Positions 31,337-40,695 of a stretch of DNA of 64,000 bases are shown here, in pieces (the stretch's first letter is position 1; each line of letters begins with the position of its first letter). The position numbers were made by a program, and so were the translations under genes. The stretch is from Tropicibacter naphthalenivorans (GTDB lineage Bacteria; Pseudomonadota; Alphaproteobacteria; Rhodobacterales; Rhodobacteraceae): contig NZ_FWXX01000005.1 of NCBI RefSeq assembly GCF_900176475.1, positions 124,001 to 188,000 on the forward strand. The letters are read 5' to 3'. A model generated the notes under the pieces. It was not told the DNA's origin. It was given only the letters and a program-made list of their open reading frames with translations, and did no database searches.

Positions 31337-34300
31337 ATGGCGACGATCCTTTTCTCCGCCGCAGGTGCAGCGATTGGCAGTTCGATTGGCGGGTCCGTTC
31401 TGGGCCTGTCGATGACCGCCGTGGGCCGGTTCATCGGCGCAACCTTTGGCCGCAGGCTTGATCAGCGGTTGATGGGACAAGGGTCCGAGGCGGTGGAAAC
31501 CGGGCGCGTTGACCGCTTTCGCTTGATCGGCGCGGGCGAGGGCGCGCCCATCGCGCAGGTCTATGGCCGGATGCGCGTTGGCGGCCACGTGATCTGGGCG
31601 ACCGAGTTCCTAGAGCACGTCAAGACGTCGGGCGGCGGCGGCAAGGGAGCGCCCTCGCGGCCCGAGGTACGCGAGTATTCCTATTCGATCAGCCTCGCCA
31701 TTGCCCTGTGCGAAGGCGAGATCACCGCCGTCAATCGCGTCTGGGCGGACGGGGCGGAAATCCCCGTCAGCGATCTGAACATGCGCGTCTACCCCGGCTC
31801 GATGGACCAGCAACCCGACCCCAAGATCGAAGCGGTCGAAGGCACGGGCCTTGTCCCCGCCTATCGCGGCACCGCCTATGTGGTGCTCGAAGACCTCTCG
31901 CTCGGGCAGTTCGGCAACCGCGTGCCGCAGTTCAGCTTTGAGGTCACCCGTCCCGAGATGTCGGCGGCGGACGATGTGCCTTTGGCGGTGCGGGGCGTTG
32001 CGATGATCCCCGGCACGGGCGAATACGCGCTGGCGACCGAGCCGGTCTACATGTCCTATGCTGCTGGCGACGATCAGATTTTCGGCGTGGGGCCGGGGGG
32101 CAACGCGGTGGCGAACGTGCATTCGCCGTCCGAACAGCCTGATTTCAACACTTCGCTCACGCAGCTGGTGGACGAGGCGCCCAATTGCGGCGCGGCGTCC
32201 CTGGTGGTCAGCTGGTTCGGCGATGATCTGCGCTGCGATGCCTGCACGATCCGCCCCAAGGTCGAACAGACCGAGTTCGAGGCCACCAACATGGCGTGGT
32301 CGGTCAGCGGCCTGACCCGCGATCAAGCGCAGGTGGTGCCGTTGGAAAATGGACGCCCGGTCTATGGCGGCACGCCCACGGATGTGTCTGTGATCCAGGC
32401 GATCCAGCGGATGCAAGCGAATGGGCTTGCGGTGATGTATTACCCGTTTATCCTGATGGATCAGATGGATAACAACGGTTTGACCGATCCGTGGAGCGGT
32501 TCTGCCGACCAGCCCAAGCTGCCTTGGCGCGGGCGCATCACGCTTGGCACCGCGCCGGGGCGCGATGGCTCGACCGATGGGACCGCTGCCGCCGATGCCG
32601 AGGTCGCCACCTTCATCGGCACCGCCACCGCCAGCGATTTCGCGATCTCGGGCCAAGAGATCACCTATAGCGGCCCGGACGAGTGGTCCTACAGCCGCTT
32701 TATCCTGCACCAAGCGGCGCTGTGCGCGGCGGCGGGCGGGGTCGACAGCTTTTGCATCGGCTCGGAAATGCGCGGGCTGACGCAGATCCGCGGGGCGAAC
32801 GGCTTTCCCGCCGTGGCGGCCCTGCGCGCGCTGGCGGCTGAATGCCGCGCTCTGCTTGGGCCGACCGTCAAGATCGGCTACGCGGCGGATTGGTCCGAGT
32901 ATTTCGGCTATCACCCGCAGGACGGCTCTGGCGATCTGTACTTCCACCTCGATCCGCTCTGGGCCGACGCCAACATCGACTTTATCGGCATCGACAACTA
33001 CATGCCGCTGTCCGATTGGCGCGATGGCGACGACCACGCCGATGCCGAATGGGGCGCGATTTACAACCTCGATTACCTGCGCGCCAATATCGAAGGCGGC
33101 GAGGGCTATGACTGGTATTACTCCTCCCCCGAGGCCCGCGACGCCCAACGCCGCGCGCCCATCCAAGACGGTGCCTACAACGAGCCGTGGGTCTGGCGCT
33201 ATAAGGACATCCGCAACTGGTGGGGCAATTACCACCACGAGCGCCGCGCCGGCGTCCGCGAAGACACGCCCACCGATTGGACCCCGCAATCCAAGCCCAT
33301 CTGGTTCACCGAACTGGGCTGCGCGGCCATGGACAAGGGCACCAACCAACCCAACAAGTTCCTCGATCCCAAAAGCTCGGAGTCGCAAACGCCGCATTAT
33401 TCCAATGGCTTGCGTGATGAGCTGATCCAGCGCGAATACCTGCGCGCGATGATGGGCTATTGGTCCGAGGACACCCATAACCCCACATCAGAGGTCTACG
33501 GCGCGCCGATGCTGGACATGTCGCGGGCCTTTGTCTGGGCGTGGGATGCGCGCCCCTATCCGTGGTTCCCCGCGAACGAAGACCTGTGGTCCGATGGCGC
33601 GAATTACCGCCGGGGGCATTGGCTGAATGGGCGTATCTCGGGGCGGTCTCTGGCCTCGGTCGTGCAGGAAATCTGCGGGCGCGTGGGCCTGACCCGGATC
33701 GACACCAGCGGGCTGCATGGCTTTGTGCGCGGCTACGTGGTGCCTCAAGTCGGGGACGCGCGGCAGGCGCTTCAGCCGCTTATGCTGGCCTATGGTTTTG
33801 ACGCGATCGAGCGCGATGGCCTTTTGGTCTTTCGGATGCGCAACGGCCAGCGGGCGACGGACCTGACGCTCGATGCTATCGCCATCAGCGATGAGATCGA
33901 CGGCGCGATCAGCGAAACCCGCGCCAGCGAGGCCGAACAGGCGGGGCGCGTGCGTGTGCGCTTTGTCATGGCCGACGCCGATCACCAGGTGGCGTCCGAA
34001 GAAACGGTCCTGCCCGATGAGCAGACCCACGCCGTGGCCGAAACCGAACTGGCGCTGGCGCTGACCCGTGGCGAAGGCCGCCTGACCGCCGAGCGCTGGC
34101 TCGCCGAAGGGCGCGTGGCCCGCGACACCATGCGCTTTGCGCTGCCGCCCTCGCAGATGGCGCTGGGGGCGGGCGACATCGTGCGTGTGCCGTCGAAATC
34201 CGGCGACACGCTGGCGCGGATCGACCGCGTCGAAGTGATGGAGCAGCAGATCATCGACGCCGTGCGCATCGAACCTGACGTCTACACCGCCTCGGAGGCC

Positions 34301-35272
34301 AGCGAAGACAGCGTCGCCCTGCGGCCCTTTATCCCCGCCGTGCCGGTGACGCCGTTCTTTATGGACCTGCCGCTGATGACCGGGGACGAGGTTGAACACG
34401 CGCCGCATCTGGCGTTGACCGCGACGCCTTGGCCCGGATCGGTCGCCGTTTATGACGCGGCGCAGGACAGCAATTATGCGCTCAACAGCCTGCACGCGGC
34501 GAAATCGGTGATCGGCGTGACGGAAACGCCGATGCTGGCGGCGCCCCACGGGGTGATCGACCGGGGCGCGCCCTTGCAGGTGCGCCTTGCCAGCGGGACG
34601 TTGCAGTCGCTGCCGGATGCGGATTTCCTTGGCGGAGGCAACCTCATGGCGATTGGCGACGGCTCGCCCGGCGGGTGGGAGCTGTTCCAGTTCCGCGATG
34701 TGCAATTGCTCGAGGACGGGCGCTGGCTGTTGTCGCACCGGCTGCGCGGGCAGGCGGGGACCGACGGGCAAATCCTGCCGGTCTGGCCCGCGGGGATGTA
34801 CGTGGTCTTGCTGGACGGCAGCGCGGCGCAGATTGACATGCCCGCCACGCAGCGGCGCGTCAACCGGCATTACCGCATTGGACCTGCGCGCCGGCCCTAT
34901 GACGACCCCAGCTATGTGCACCAAGAGCACGCCTTTGACGGCAACGGCCTCCGGCCCTACAGCCCGGCGCATCTGCGCGCGCAGGACGCGGGCGGAGATC
35001 TGTCGGTCGCGTGGATCCGGCGCACCCGCATCGACGGCGATTCGTGGGACAGCTACGAGGTGCCGCTCGCCGAGGACCAAGAGGCCTATCTGGTGCGTGT
35101 CCAGCAGGGCGAAACGGTCATCCGCGAGGTGCAGACCAGCACACCCGATTGGACTTACACTGCCGCGCAGCAAAGCAGCGATGGCCTTACCGGGGCCTTT
35201 GACATCGCCGTGGCGCAAATCTCTGGTCGCTATGGGCCGGGGCCATTTGCCCGCGTGACCTGCGGAGCCTGA
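31337..35272 (+). CDS. GTA g15, large TIM-barrel tail hub / megatron protein
   Basis: A 1311-aa protein at the tail tip. The N-terminus is a Gly/Ala-rich hydrophobic stretch (AAGAAIGSSIGGSVLGL). A hub region follows, then a GTA TIM-barrel glycoside hydrolase-like domain (about residues 400-720: FCIGSEMRGLTQIRG, IDFIGIDNYMPLSDWRDG, WFTELGCAAMDKGTNQP). A phage tail domain and a C-terminal fibronectin-like part complete it. The ATG at 31337 follows TTGGAGGG; the frame is open back to 30932, but that part overlaps g14. It is the last GTA gene, closed by a terminator. Confidence 0.94.
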   Translation: MATILFSAAGAAIGSSIGGSVLGLSMTAVGRFIGATFGRRLDQRLMGQGSEAVETGRVDRFRLIGAGEGAPIAQVYGRMRVGGHVIWATEFLEHVKTSGGGGKGAPSRPEVREYSYSISLAIALCEGEITAVNRVWADGAEIPVSDLNMRVYPGSMDQQPDPKIEAVEGTGLVPAYRGTAYVVLEDLSLGQFGNRVPQFSFEVTRPEMSAADDVPLAVRGVAMIPGTGEYALATEPVYMSYAAGDDQIFGVGPGGNAVANVHSPSEQPDFNTSLTQLVDEAPNCGAASLVVSWFGDDLRCDACTIRPKVEQTEFEATNMAWSVSGLTRDQAQVVPLENGRPVYGGTPTDVSVIQAIQRMQANGLAVMYYPFILMDQMDNNGLTDPWSGSADQPKLPWRGRITLGTAPGRDGSTDGTAAADAEVATFIGTATASDFAISGQEITYSGPDEWSYSRFILHQAALCAAAGGVDSFCIGSEMRGLTQIRGANGFPAVAALRALAAECRALLGPTVKIGYAADWSEYFGYHPQDGSGDLYFHLDPLWADANIDFIGIDNYMPLSDWRDGDDHADAEWGAIYNLDYLRANIEGGEGYDWYYSSPEARDAQRRAPIQDGAYNEPWVWRYKDIRNWWGNYHHERRAGVREDTPTDWTPQSKPIWFTELGCAAMDKGTNQPNKFLDPKSSESQTPHYSNGLRDELIQREYLRAMMGYWSEDTHNPTSEVYGAPMLDMSRAFVWAWDARPYPWFPANEDLWSDGANYRRGHWLNGRISGRSLASVVQEICGRVGLTRIDTSGLHGFVRGYVVPQVGDARQALQPLMLAYGFDAIERDGLLVFRMRNGQRATDLTLDAIAISDEIDGAISETRASEAEQAGRVRVRFVMADADHQVASEETVLPDEQTHAVAETELALALTRGEGRLTAERWLAEGRVARDTMRFALPPSQMALGAGDIVRVPSKSGDTLARIDRVEVMEQQIIDAVRIEPDVYTASEASEDSVALRPFIPAVPVTPFFMDLPLMTGDEVEHAPHLALTATPWPGSVAVYDAAQDSNYALNSLHAAKSVIGVTETPMLAAPHGVIDRGAPLQVRLASGTLQSLPDADFLGGGNLMAIGDGSPGGWELFQFRDVQLLEDGRWLLSHRLRGQAGTDGQILPVWPAGMYVVLLDGSAAQIDMPATQRRVNRHYRIGPARRPYDDPSYVHQEHAFDGNGLRPYSPAHLRAQDAGGDLSVAWIRRTRIDGDSWDSYEVPLAEDQEAYLVRVQQGETVIREVQTSTPDWTYTAAQQSSDGLTGAFDIAVAQISGRYGPGPFARVTCGA

Positions 35273-35292
35273 GCCCGCCGCGATCAAAACAG

Positions 35293-35325
35293 CCGGATGC
35301 CTCTTCCCGAGGTGTCCGGTTTTTT
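35293..35325 (+). terminator. Intrinsic terminator of the GTA cluster
   Basis: CCGGATGCCTC (35293-35303) pairs with GAGGTGTCCGG (35309-35319), with two wobble pairs and a short loop, followed by six T residues (35320-35325). Confidence 0.9.
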
Positions 35326-35416
35326 GCATTTTTACACGTGATTAAAGTCATCACGGATTTGCGTTTTGGCATGAATGCACTATCTGCTAACCTCATCCCG
35401 TCAAAGGAGGGAACCG

Positions 35417-36229
35417 ATGGCAGAAACGCGCGCAAAACTGGCGAAAGTCGATCCCGTCTGGGACCGCATCATGCGAGAGGCACAGGATGCCGTCGAGGCC
35501 GAACCGCTGCTTGGCGGGATGGTGCATTACTCGATCCTGCACCATCCGACGATCGAACGGGCGCTGAGCTATCGCATTTCGCTCAAGCTGGCCAATGGCG
35601 AGATGTCAGAACAGATCATCCGCGAAATCTGTGACGAGGCCTATGGCGCGGACCCTGAACTGGCGAGTGCCGCGCGCGCCGATATCACCGCCACCTATGA
35701 CCGCGATCCGGCCTGCCACCGCTATCTGCAACCCCTGTTGTTTTTCAAAGGCTTCCAGGCGATCCAAGCCTATCGTGTAGCGCATTGGCTGTGGACCCAG
35801 GGGCGCACCGATCTGGCCTATTTCTTTCAGATGCGCACGTCGGAAATGTTCGGGATCGACATTCACCCCGCCGCCAGGATCGGCAAGGGGATTATGATCG
35901 ACCACGCCCATGCCATCGTGATCGGCGAGACGGCGGTGGTCGGCAACAACGTGTCGATGCTGCATTCCGTGACGCTGGGCGGGACCGGCAAAGAGGACGA
36001 GGACCGTCACCCCAAGATCGGCGATGGCGTCTTGATCGGGGCCGGGGCCAAGGTCTTGGGCAACATCAAGATCGGGCATTGCTCGCGCATTGCGGCTGGG
36101 TCGGTGGTTTTGAAAGAAGTGCCGCCCTGCACAACCGTCGCCGGGGTGCCGGCCAAGATCGTGGGTGAGGCGGGCTGCGATCAGCCCTCGGTCGAGATGG
36201 ATCAGATTTTGCGGTCAGAAGGGCTGTAA
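35417..36229 (+). CDS. cysE: Serine O-acetyltransferase
   Basis: Transfers acetyl from acetyl-CoA to L-serine, the first committed step of cysteine synthesis. The 270-aa protein has an N-terminal helical domain (WDRIMREAQDAVEAEPLLGG) and a left-handed beta-helix of hexapeptide repeats. The active-site segment is MIDHAHAIVIGETAVVG and the SMLHSVTLGGTG loop. The ATG at 35417 follows AAAGGAGGG; upstream in-frame starts lack support. It stands alone between two terminators, right after the GTA cluster, a neighbour I recall as frequent in Rhodobacterales. Confidence 0.95.
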   Translation: MAETRAKLAKVDPVWDRIMREAQDAVEAEPLLGGMVHYSILHHPTIERALSYRISLKLANGEMSEQIIREICDEAYGADPELASAARADITATYDRDPACHRYLQPLLFFKGFQAIQAYRVAHWLWTQGRTDLAYFFQMRTSEMFGIDIHPAARIGKGIMIDHAHAIVIGETAVVGNNVSMLHSVTLGGTGKEDEDRHPKIGDGVLIGAGAKVLGNIKIGHCSRIAAGSVVLKEVPPCTTVAGVPAKIVGEAGCDQPSVEMDQILRSEGL

Positions 36230-36248
36230 GCCCCTCTCAGAACAAAGT

Positions 36249-36285
36249 AAAAGCGCGCCGCGGATCGTCCCGGGCGCGCTTTTTT
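36249..36285. terminator. Bidirectional terminator between cysE and pdhC
   Basis: AAAAGCGCGCC (36249-36259) pairs with GGCGCGCTTTT, with a T-run to 36285 on the plus strand and an A-run giving T residues on the minus strand. Confidence 0.88.
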
Positions 36286-36302
36286 CATGTCTGGCGAAGG
36301 GG

Positions 36303-37607
36303 TTAGGCCAGCATTGCCAGCGGGTTTTTGAGGTTGTCCACGATCGCGCCCAGCAGTTCCGCGCCAAGAGCGCCATCAATCACCCGGTGATCGACGCTCA
36401 GGGTCATGGACATGACCGTCGCCACGCCAAGATTGCCATCAGCATCCACCACCGGTTTCTTGACGCCAGCCCCAACGGCGAGGATCGCGCCATGGGGCGG
36501 GTTGATGACCGCGTCGAAATTTTCGATCCCGAACATCCCGAGGTTGGAAATGGCAAAGCTGCCGCCTTGGTATTCCTCGGGGGAAAGCTTGCGGTCGCGG
36601 GCGCGGGTCGCGAGGTCTTTCATTTCCGCCGACAGGGCCGAGAGCGATTTGTGATGCGCGTCTTTCAGGACCGGCGTGAACAGCCCGCCTTCGATGGCGA
36701 CAGCCACGGCCACATCCGAGGGCGTCAGCTGCAAGATGCGGTCCCCGGCCCAGACGGCATTGGCGGCGGGCACCTGTTGCAGGGCGTTGGCGCAGGCCTT
36801 GATGATGAAATCATTGACCGAAAGTTTGACGCCGCGCCCTTCGAGTTGCTTGTTGAGCTGCGCGCGGAAGGCCATGAGCGCATCCAGCTGCACCGAGCGG
36901 CGCAGGTAGAAATGTGGGATGGTCTGCTTGGCCTCGGTGAGGCGGGCGGCGATGGTCTTGCGCATCCCGTCGAGCGGGATTTCGCGGTACTCGCGGTTTG
37001 CGTAGAGCTTGGCGATGGCCCCCGGCTGGACGGCAGGGGCTGGCGCTGTGGCCTGCGCTTGCGTTGCGGGAGCCGCTTGCGGGGCTGCGGGCGCAGGGGC
37101 GGCGGCGGGGGCAGAGGCCCCTTCGACGTCGGCCTTGACGATGCGGCCACGCGGGCCAGAGCCGGTGATCTGGCCAAGGTCCAGACCTTTCTGTTCGGCA
37201 ATCCGGCGGGCGAGCGGCGAGGCAAAGATGCGACCGCCGTCCTTGACCGGGGCAGGGGGGGCGGCCTTATCGGAGCCCCTTGCAGGGGCCGCCTCTGCGG
37301 CCGCGGGGGCCTCGGCCTGCGGCGCGGTGGCCCCGGCGCTCGCCGTGATGTCATCGGCGCTTTCACCGTCTTCCAGCAGGATGGCGATGGGGGTGTTCAC
37401 CTTGACGTCTGCGGTGCCCTCAAGGATCAGGATCTTGCCGATGGTGCCTTCGTCCACGGCTTCGAATTCCATGGTCGCCTTGTCGGTTTCGATCTCGGCG
37501 ATGATGTCGCCGGACTGGACGCTGTCGCCCTCGGACACCAGCCATTTGGCCAGCGTGCCTTCTTCCATGGTGGGCGAGAGCGCGGGCATGAGGATTTCTG
37601 TGGGCAT
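36303..37607 (-). CDS. pdhC: Pyruvate dehydrogenase E2, dihydrolipoamide acetyltransferase
   Basis: Core of the pyruvate dehydrogenase complex; transfers acetyl groups to CoA. The 434-aa protein has one N-terminal lipoyl domain with the lipoylated Lys43 in ETDKATME, an Ala/Pro-rich linker, and a peripheral subunit-binding domain ([18 protein letters not shown], near residue 135). A second linker precedes the catalytic domain, with [12 protein letters not shown] near the C-terminus carrying the active-site His. The start MPTEILMP has AGGAG upstream; the open frame continues to 37685. It follows pdhB by 82 bases. No E3 (lpd) gene is in the window. Confidence 0.95.
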   Translation of the reverse strand: MPTEILMPALSPTMEEGTLAKWLVSEGDSVQSGDIIAEIETDKATMEFEAVDEGTIGKILILEGTADVKVNTPIAILLEDGESADDITASAGATAPQAEAPAAAEAAPARGSDKAAPPAPVKDGGRIFASPLARRIAEQKGLDLGQITGSGPRGRIVKADVEGASAPAAAPAPAAPQAAPATQAQATAPAPAVQPGAIAKLYANREYREIPLDGMRKTIAARLTEAKQTIPHFYLRRSVQLDALMAFRAQLNKQLEGRGVKLSVNDFIIKACANALQQVPAANAVWAGDRILQLTPSDVAVAVAIEGGLFTPVLKDAHHKSLSALSAEMKDLATRARDRKLSPEEYQGGSFAISNLGMFGIENFDAVINPPHGAILAVGAGVKKPVVDADGNLGVATVMSMTLSVDHRVIDGALGAELLGAIVDNLKNPLAMLA

Positions 37608-37689
37608 CGGGAAAGCTCCTGTCGGAGGTCTGGTGTGTGGTGTGGGCGATGGGGGCACTGCACGCCCCCATCCGTTTGGTCCCAAGGGG

Positions 37690-39057
37690 TTAGCGGTAGG
37701 TGACCTTTTTCACCGCGTCGATCACATCCTGGGGCGTGACCAGCGCGTGTTTCTCAAGGTTGGCCGCATAGGGCATAGGCACGTCTTTGCCGGTGACGTT
37801 GATCACCGGGGCGTCGAGCCAGTCAAAGGCCTGTTCCATCAGCACCGCCGAGATGTGGTTGCCGATCGACGCCGTGGGGAAGCCCTCTTCGACGGTCACG
37901 CAGCGGTTGGTTTTCTGCACGCTTGCGATGATCGTGGCGGTGTCCATGGGACGCAGGGTACGCAGGTCGATGACCTCGGCGCTGATGCCCTCTTTGGCGA
38001 GTTCCTCTGCGGCCTTCAGCGTGTGGCTCATGCCGATCCCAAAGGAGACGAGCGTGACGTCCGTGCCCTCTTGCCAGATGCGCGCCTTGCCGAAGGGGAC
38101 GGTGAAATCGTCTATCACCGGCACGTCAAAGCTGCGCCCGTAGAGGATCTCATTCTCGAGGAAAATCACCGGGTTGGGGTCGCGGATGGCGGTTTTCAGC
38201 AAGCCTTTGGCGTCGGACGCCGAGTAGGGCATGACGACCTTGAGGCCGGGAATATGCGCGTACCACGCCGCGTAATCCTGGCTGTGCTGCGCGCCGACGC
38301 GGGCCGCCGCGCCGTTGGGGCCACGGAAGACGATGGGGCAGCCCATTTGCCCGCCGGACATATAAAGGGTCTTCGCCGCCGAGTTGATGATCTGGTCAAT
38401 CGCCTGCATGGCAAAGTTGAAGGTCATGAACTCGACCACCGGGCGCAGACCGCCAAAGGCCGCGCCGACCGCGATGCCGGTAAAGCCATGCTCGGTGATC
38501 GGCGTGTCGATCACCCGCTTGGAGCCGAATTCGTCCAGCAGCCCTTGCGAGATCTTGTAGGCGCCTTGGTACTCGCCCACCTCTTCGCCCATGAGGAACA
38601 CCTCGGGCGTCGCTCGCATTTCCTCGGCCATGGCGTCGCGCAACGCCTCGCGGACGGTCTGGGATTTGACCTTGGTGCCCTCGGGCCAGTCAGGTTCCGC
38701 CGTGACGGTGGGTTCGGGGTGCTGAATCGCCGCCGCCGGGGCGCTTTCCGAGGTCAGGGTCTTGTCCGCCGGGACCGGCGCGCTGGCGCTGTCGGGGGTG
38801 GCGTCCAAGGCCTCTCCCTCTTCGACCAATACCGCTATGGGTGTGTTGACCTTGACGCTTTCGGTGCCCTCGGGGATCAGGATCTGGCCGATGATGCCTT
38901 CATCGACCGCTTCGAATTCCATCGTCGCCTTGTCGGTTTCGATTTCCGCAATGATGTCGCCAGAGGTGACGGTGTCGCCCTCTTTGACCAGCCATTTCGC
39001 CAGCGTGCCTTCCTCCATGGTGGGGGACAGGGCGGGCATCAGGACTTGGGTCGCCAT
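37690..39057 (-). CDS. pdhB: Pyruvate dehydrogenase E1 beta subunit with lipoyl domain
   Basis: A 455-aa E1 beta subunit. It carries an extra N-terminal lipoyl domain (lipoyl Lys43 in ETDKATME), a fusion typical of alphaproteobacteria. A linker of about 50 residues precedes the transketolase-like body: [20 protein letters not shown], then [18 protein letters not shown], then [17 protein letters not shown]. The lipoyl domain is about 80 percent identical to that of PdhC. It follows pdhA by 27 bases in one operon. Confidence 0.95.
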   Translation of the reverse strand: MATQVLMPALSPTMEEGTLAKWLVKEGDTVTSGDIIAEIETDKATMEFEAVDEGIIGQILIPEGTESVKVNTPIAVLVEEGEALDATPDSASAPVPADKTLTSESAPAAAIQHPEPTVTAEPDWPEGTKVKSQTVREALRDAMAEEMRATPEVFLMGEEVGEYQGAYKISQGLLDEFGSKRVIDTPITEHGFTGIAVGAAFGGLRPVVEFMTFNFAMQAIDQIINSAAKTLYMSGGQMGCPIVFRGPNGAAARVGAQHSQDYAAWYAHIPGLKVVMPYSASDAKGLLKTAIRDPNPVIFLENEILYGRSFDVPVIDDFTVPFGKARIWQEGTDVTLVSFGIGMSHTLKAAEELAKEGISAEVIDLRTLRPMDTATIIASVQKTNRCVTVEEGFPTASIGNHISAVLMEQAFDWLDAPVINVTGKDVPMPYAANLEKHALVTPQDVIDAVKKVTYR

Positions 39058-39084
39058 CGGTGTTTCTCCTTATATCCTGATAAG

Positions 39085-40080
39085 TTACGCGTCGGCGTAA
39101 ATGTCGGTCCACAGCTCGCTGAGGTCCGGTTCCGGGCTCTCGCGAGAGAAATCAGCCGCCTCCGAGACGATGGCTTTGATTTCCTTGTCGATGGCTTTGA
39201 GATCATCCTCGGTGGCGTGTTTGCCTTGCAGCAGCAGGTCACGCACGTGTTCGATGGGGTCGCGTTCCTCGCGCATTTTCTGCACCTCTTCGCGGGTGCG
39301 ATACTTGGCCGGGTCCGACATCGAGTGGCCGCGATAACGGTAGGTCTTCACCTCCAGGATGTAGGGGCCTTTGCCCGCGCGGCAGTGTTTGACCGCCTTT
39401 TGACCAGCCTCGCGCACCGCCAGAACGTCCATGCCGTCGACCACCTCGCCGGGGATGCCAAAGGCCTCGCCGCGGGTGTGCAAATCAGGGGTCGAGGTCG
39501 ACCGCACTTGCGCCGTGCCCATGGCGTACTGGTTGTTTTCAATGACAAAAATCACCGGAAGCTGCCAGAGCGCCGCCATGTTGAAGGTCTCGTAAACCTG
39601 ACCTTGGTTCGCCGCGCCATCGCCAAAATAGGTAAAGGTCACGCGGTCGGTGCCCTTGTACTTGTCGGAGAACGCCAGACCCGCGCCCAGCGGCACCTGC
39701 GCGCCAACGATGCCGTGTCCGCCGTAGAAATGCTTTTCGCGGCTGAACATGTGCATCGAGCCGCCCTTGCCCTTGGAGTAGCCGCCCTCGCGGCCGGTCA
39801 GTTCGGCCATGACGCCCTTGGGGTCCATGCCGCAGGCCAGCATATGGCCGTGATCGCGGTAAGAGGTGATGCGCTTGTCGCCCTCATCGGCGGCGGATTC
39901 CAGCCCCACCACAACCGCCTCTTGCCCGATATAAAGGTGGCAAAAGCCGCCGATCAGACCCATGCCATACAGCTGGCCGGCCTTTTCTTCGAACCGCCGG
40001 ATCAGCAGCATATCGCGGTACCAGGTCTTGAGCTCTTCGGCCGAGACATTCGGCTTGGTCGCGGATTTACGCGGGGCCAT
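39085..40080 (-). CDS. pdhA: Pyruvate dehydrogenase E1 alpha subunit
   Basis: Thiamine diphosphate-binding subunit that decarboxylates pyruvate. The 331-aa protein has MLLIRRFEEKAGQLYGMG near the start, HGHMLACGMDPKGVMAELTG and GKGGSMHMFS mid-region. The ThDP motif begins GDGAANQGQVYETFNMAAL, and the phosphorylation-loop-like YRYRGHSMSDP lies near residue 275. The ATG at 40080 follows GGGAGGAGAGG, so the open extension to 40182 is not used. First gene of pdhA-pdhB-pdhC; the 149-base upstream gap must hold the promoter. Confidence 0.96.
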   Translation of the reverse strand: MAPRKSATKPNVSAEELKTWYRDMLLIRRFEEKAGQLYGMGLIGGFCHLYIGQEAVVVGLESAADEGDKRITSYRDHGHMLACGMDPKGVMAELTGREGGYSKGKGGSMHMFSREKHFYGGHGIVGAQVPLGAGLAFSDKYKGTDRVTFTYFGDGAANQGQVYETFNMAALWQLPVIFVIENNQYAMGTAQVRSTSTPDLHTRGEAFGIPGEVVDGMDVLAVREAGQKAVKHCRAGKGPYILEVKTYRYRGHSMSDPAKYRTREEVQKMREERDPIEHVRDLLLQGKHATEDDLKAIDKEIKAIVSEAADFSRESPEPDLSELWTDIYADA

Positions 40081-40229
40081 GGCCTCTCCTCCCTTGGTAT
40101 TGTTTAGCGTTGAACTTGTTTTTTGAAAGCGTACTCCGCCCCCGCGCAGGCGTAAAGCCCGCGCAACAATCTTTCGTTTCAAAGATGTGAAGGATTGATT
40201 ACTTCCGCGTCAAATCGCGCCAGATCGAG

Positions 40230-40532
40230 TCAGTTCACCACGATTTCGTCGCTGCGCACCATGCCAAGCACGTCGCGCACTTGCTGATCGAGCAGGTCAA
40301 TGTCCAGATAGTCGTCGGACATGCGGCTGGTGAGATTTTCCATCCGGCCCACTTCGGCGCGCAAGGCGGCCAGCTCGCGTTCCAGCTTTTGGCTTTCCAC
40401 GACAATCTCGGCGCGGCGGAACAGGCCGAAATCCCCCTGCACGGCGGCAAAGGTGAAATAGGCCGTCAGGCTGAGCGTGACGGTGAAAAAGATCAAAACC
40501 CCGATAGAGGGGCGCGCGGAACGGGTTGTCAT
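40230..40532 (-). CDS. FtsB/DivIC-like septum formation initiator
   Basis: A 100-aa bitopic membrane protein with an N-terminal cytoplasmic tip, a membrane helix (about residues 10-32) and a periplasmic coiled coil (ESQKLERELAALRAEVGRME). This is the FtsB/DivIC architecture of the divisome FtsQLB complex. The ATG at 40532 (MTTRSARPS) has GAGG nine bases upstream; an ATG six codons earlier is possible. It precedes the pdh operon, as is common in alphaproteobacteria. Confidence 0.82.
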   Translation of the reverse strand: MTTRSARPSIGVLIFFTVTLSLTAYFTFAAVQGDFGLFRRAEIVVESQKLERELAALRAEVGRMENLTSRMSDDYLDIDLLDQQVRDVLGMVRSDEIVVN

Positions 40533-40695
40533 ACTGGTCTGCCTCGGCATCTCTTTGGTGGATGCGTTTCGCTAGCTTGCCTCAGCCAAAGCCCGCTTGA
40601 AAGCCCCGATCCAGCCCGCCGAAAATCCCGCGCCAAACCGTTGCATTCCTGCCAGCGCATCTGGCGTTTTTCCGCAGCGCGGGTATCGTGCGGGC

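Noticed and set aside
31610-35329. Two 600-plus-codon minus-strand open frames opposite GTA g15
   Set aside because: They mirror the codon structure of g15, and the translations are Arg/His/Gly-rich with no recognisable domains.
20883-36229. GTA region as an integrated prophage with attachment sites
   Set aside because: No integrase, excisionase, repressor or lysis genes, no flanking tRNA and no direct repeat was seen at the borders; gene content and order match the domesticated GTA.
37009-40107. 1032-codon plus-strand open frame opposite pdhC, pdhB and pdhA
   Set aside because: It is antisense to three well-supported enzyme genes, has a low-complexity translation typical of high-GC shadow frames, and no family resemblance or ribosome site.
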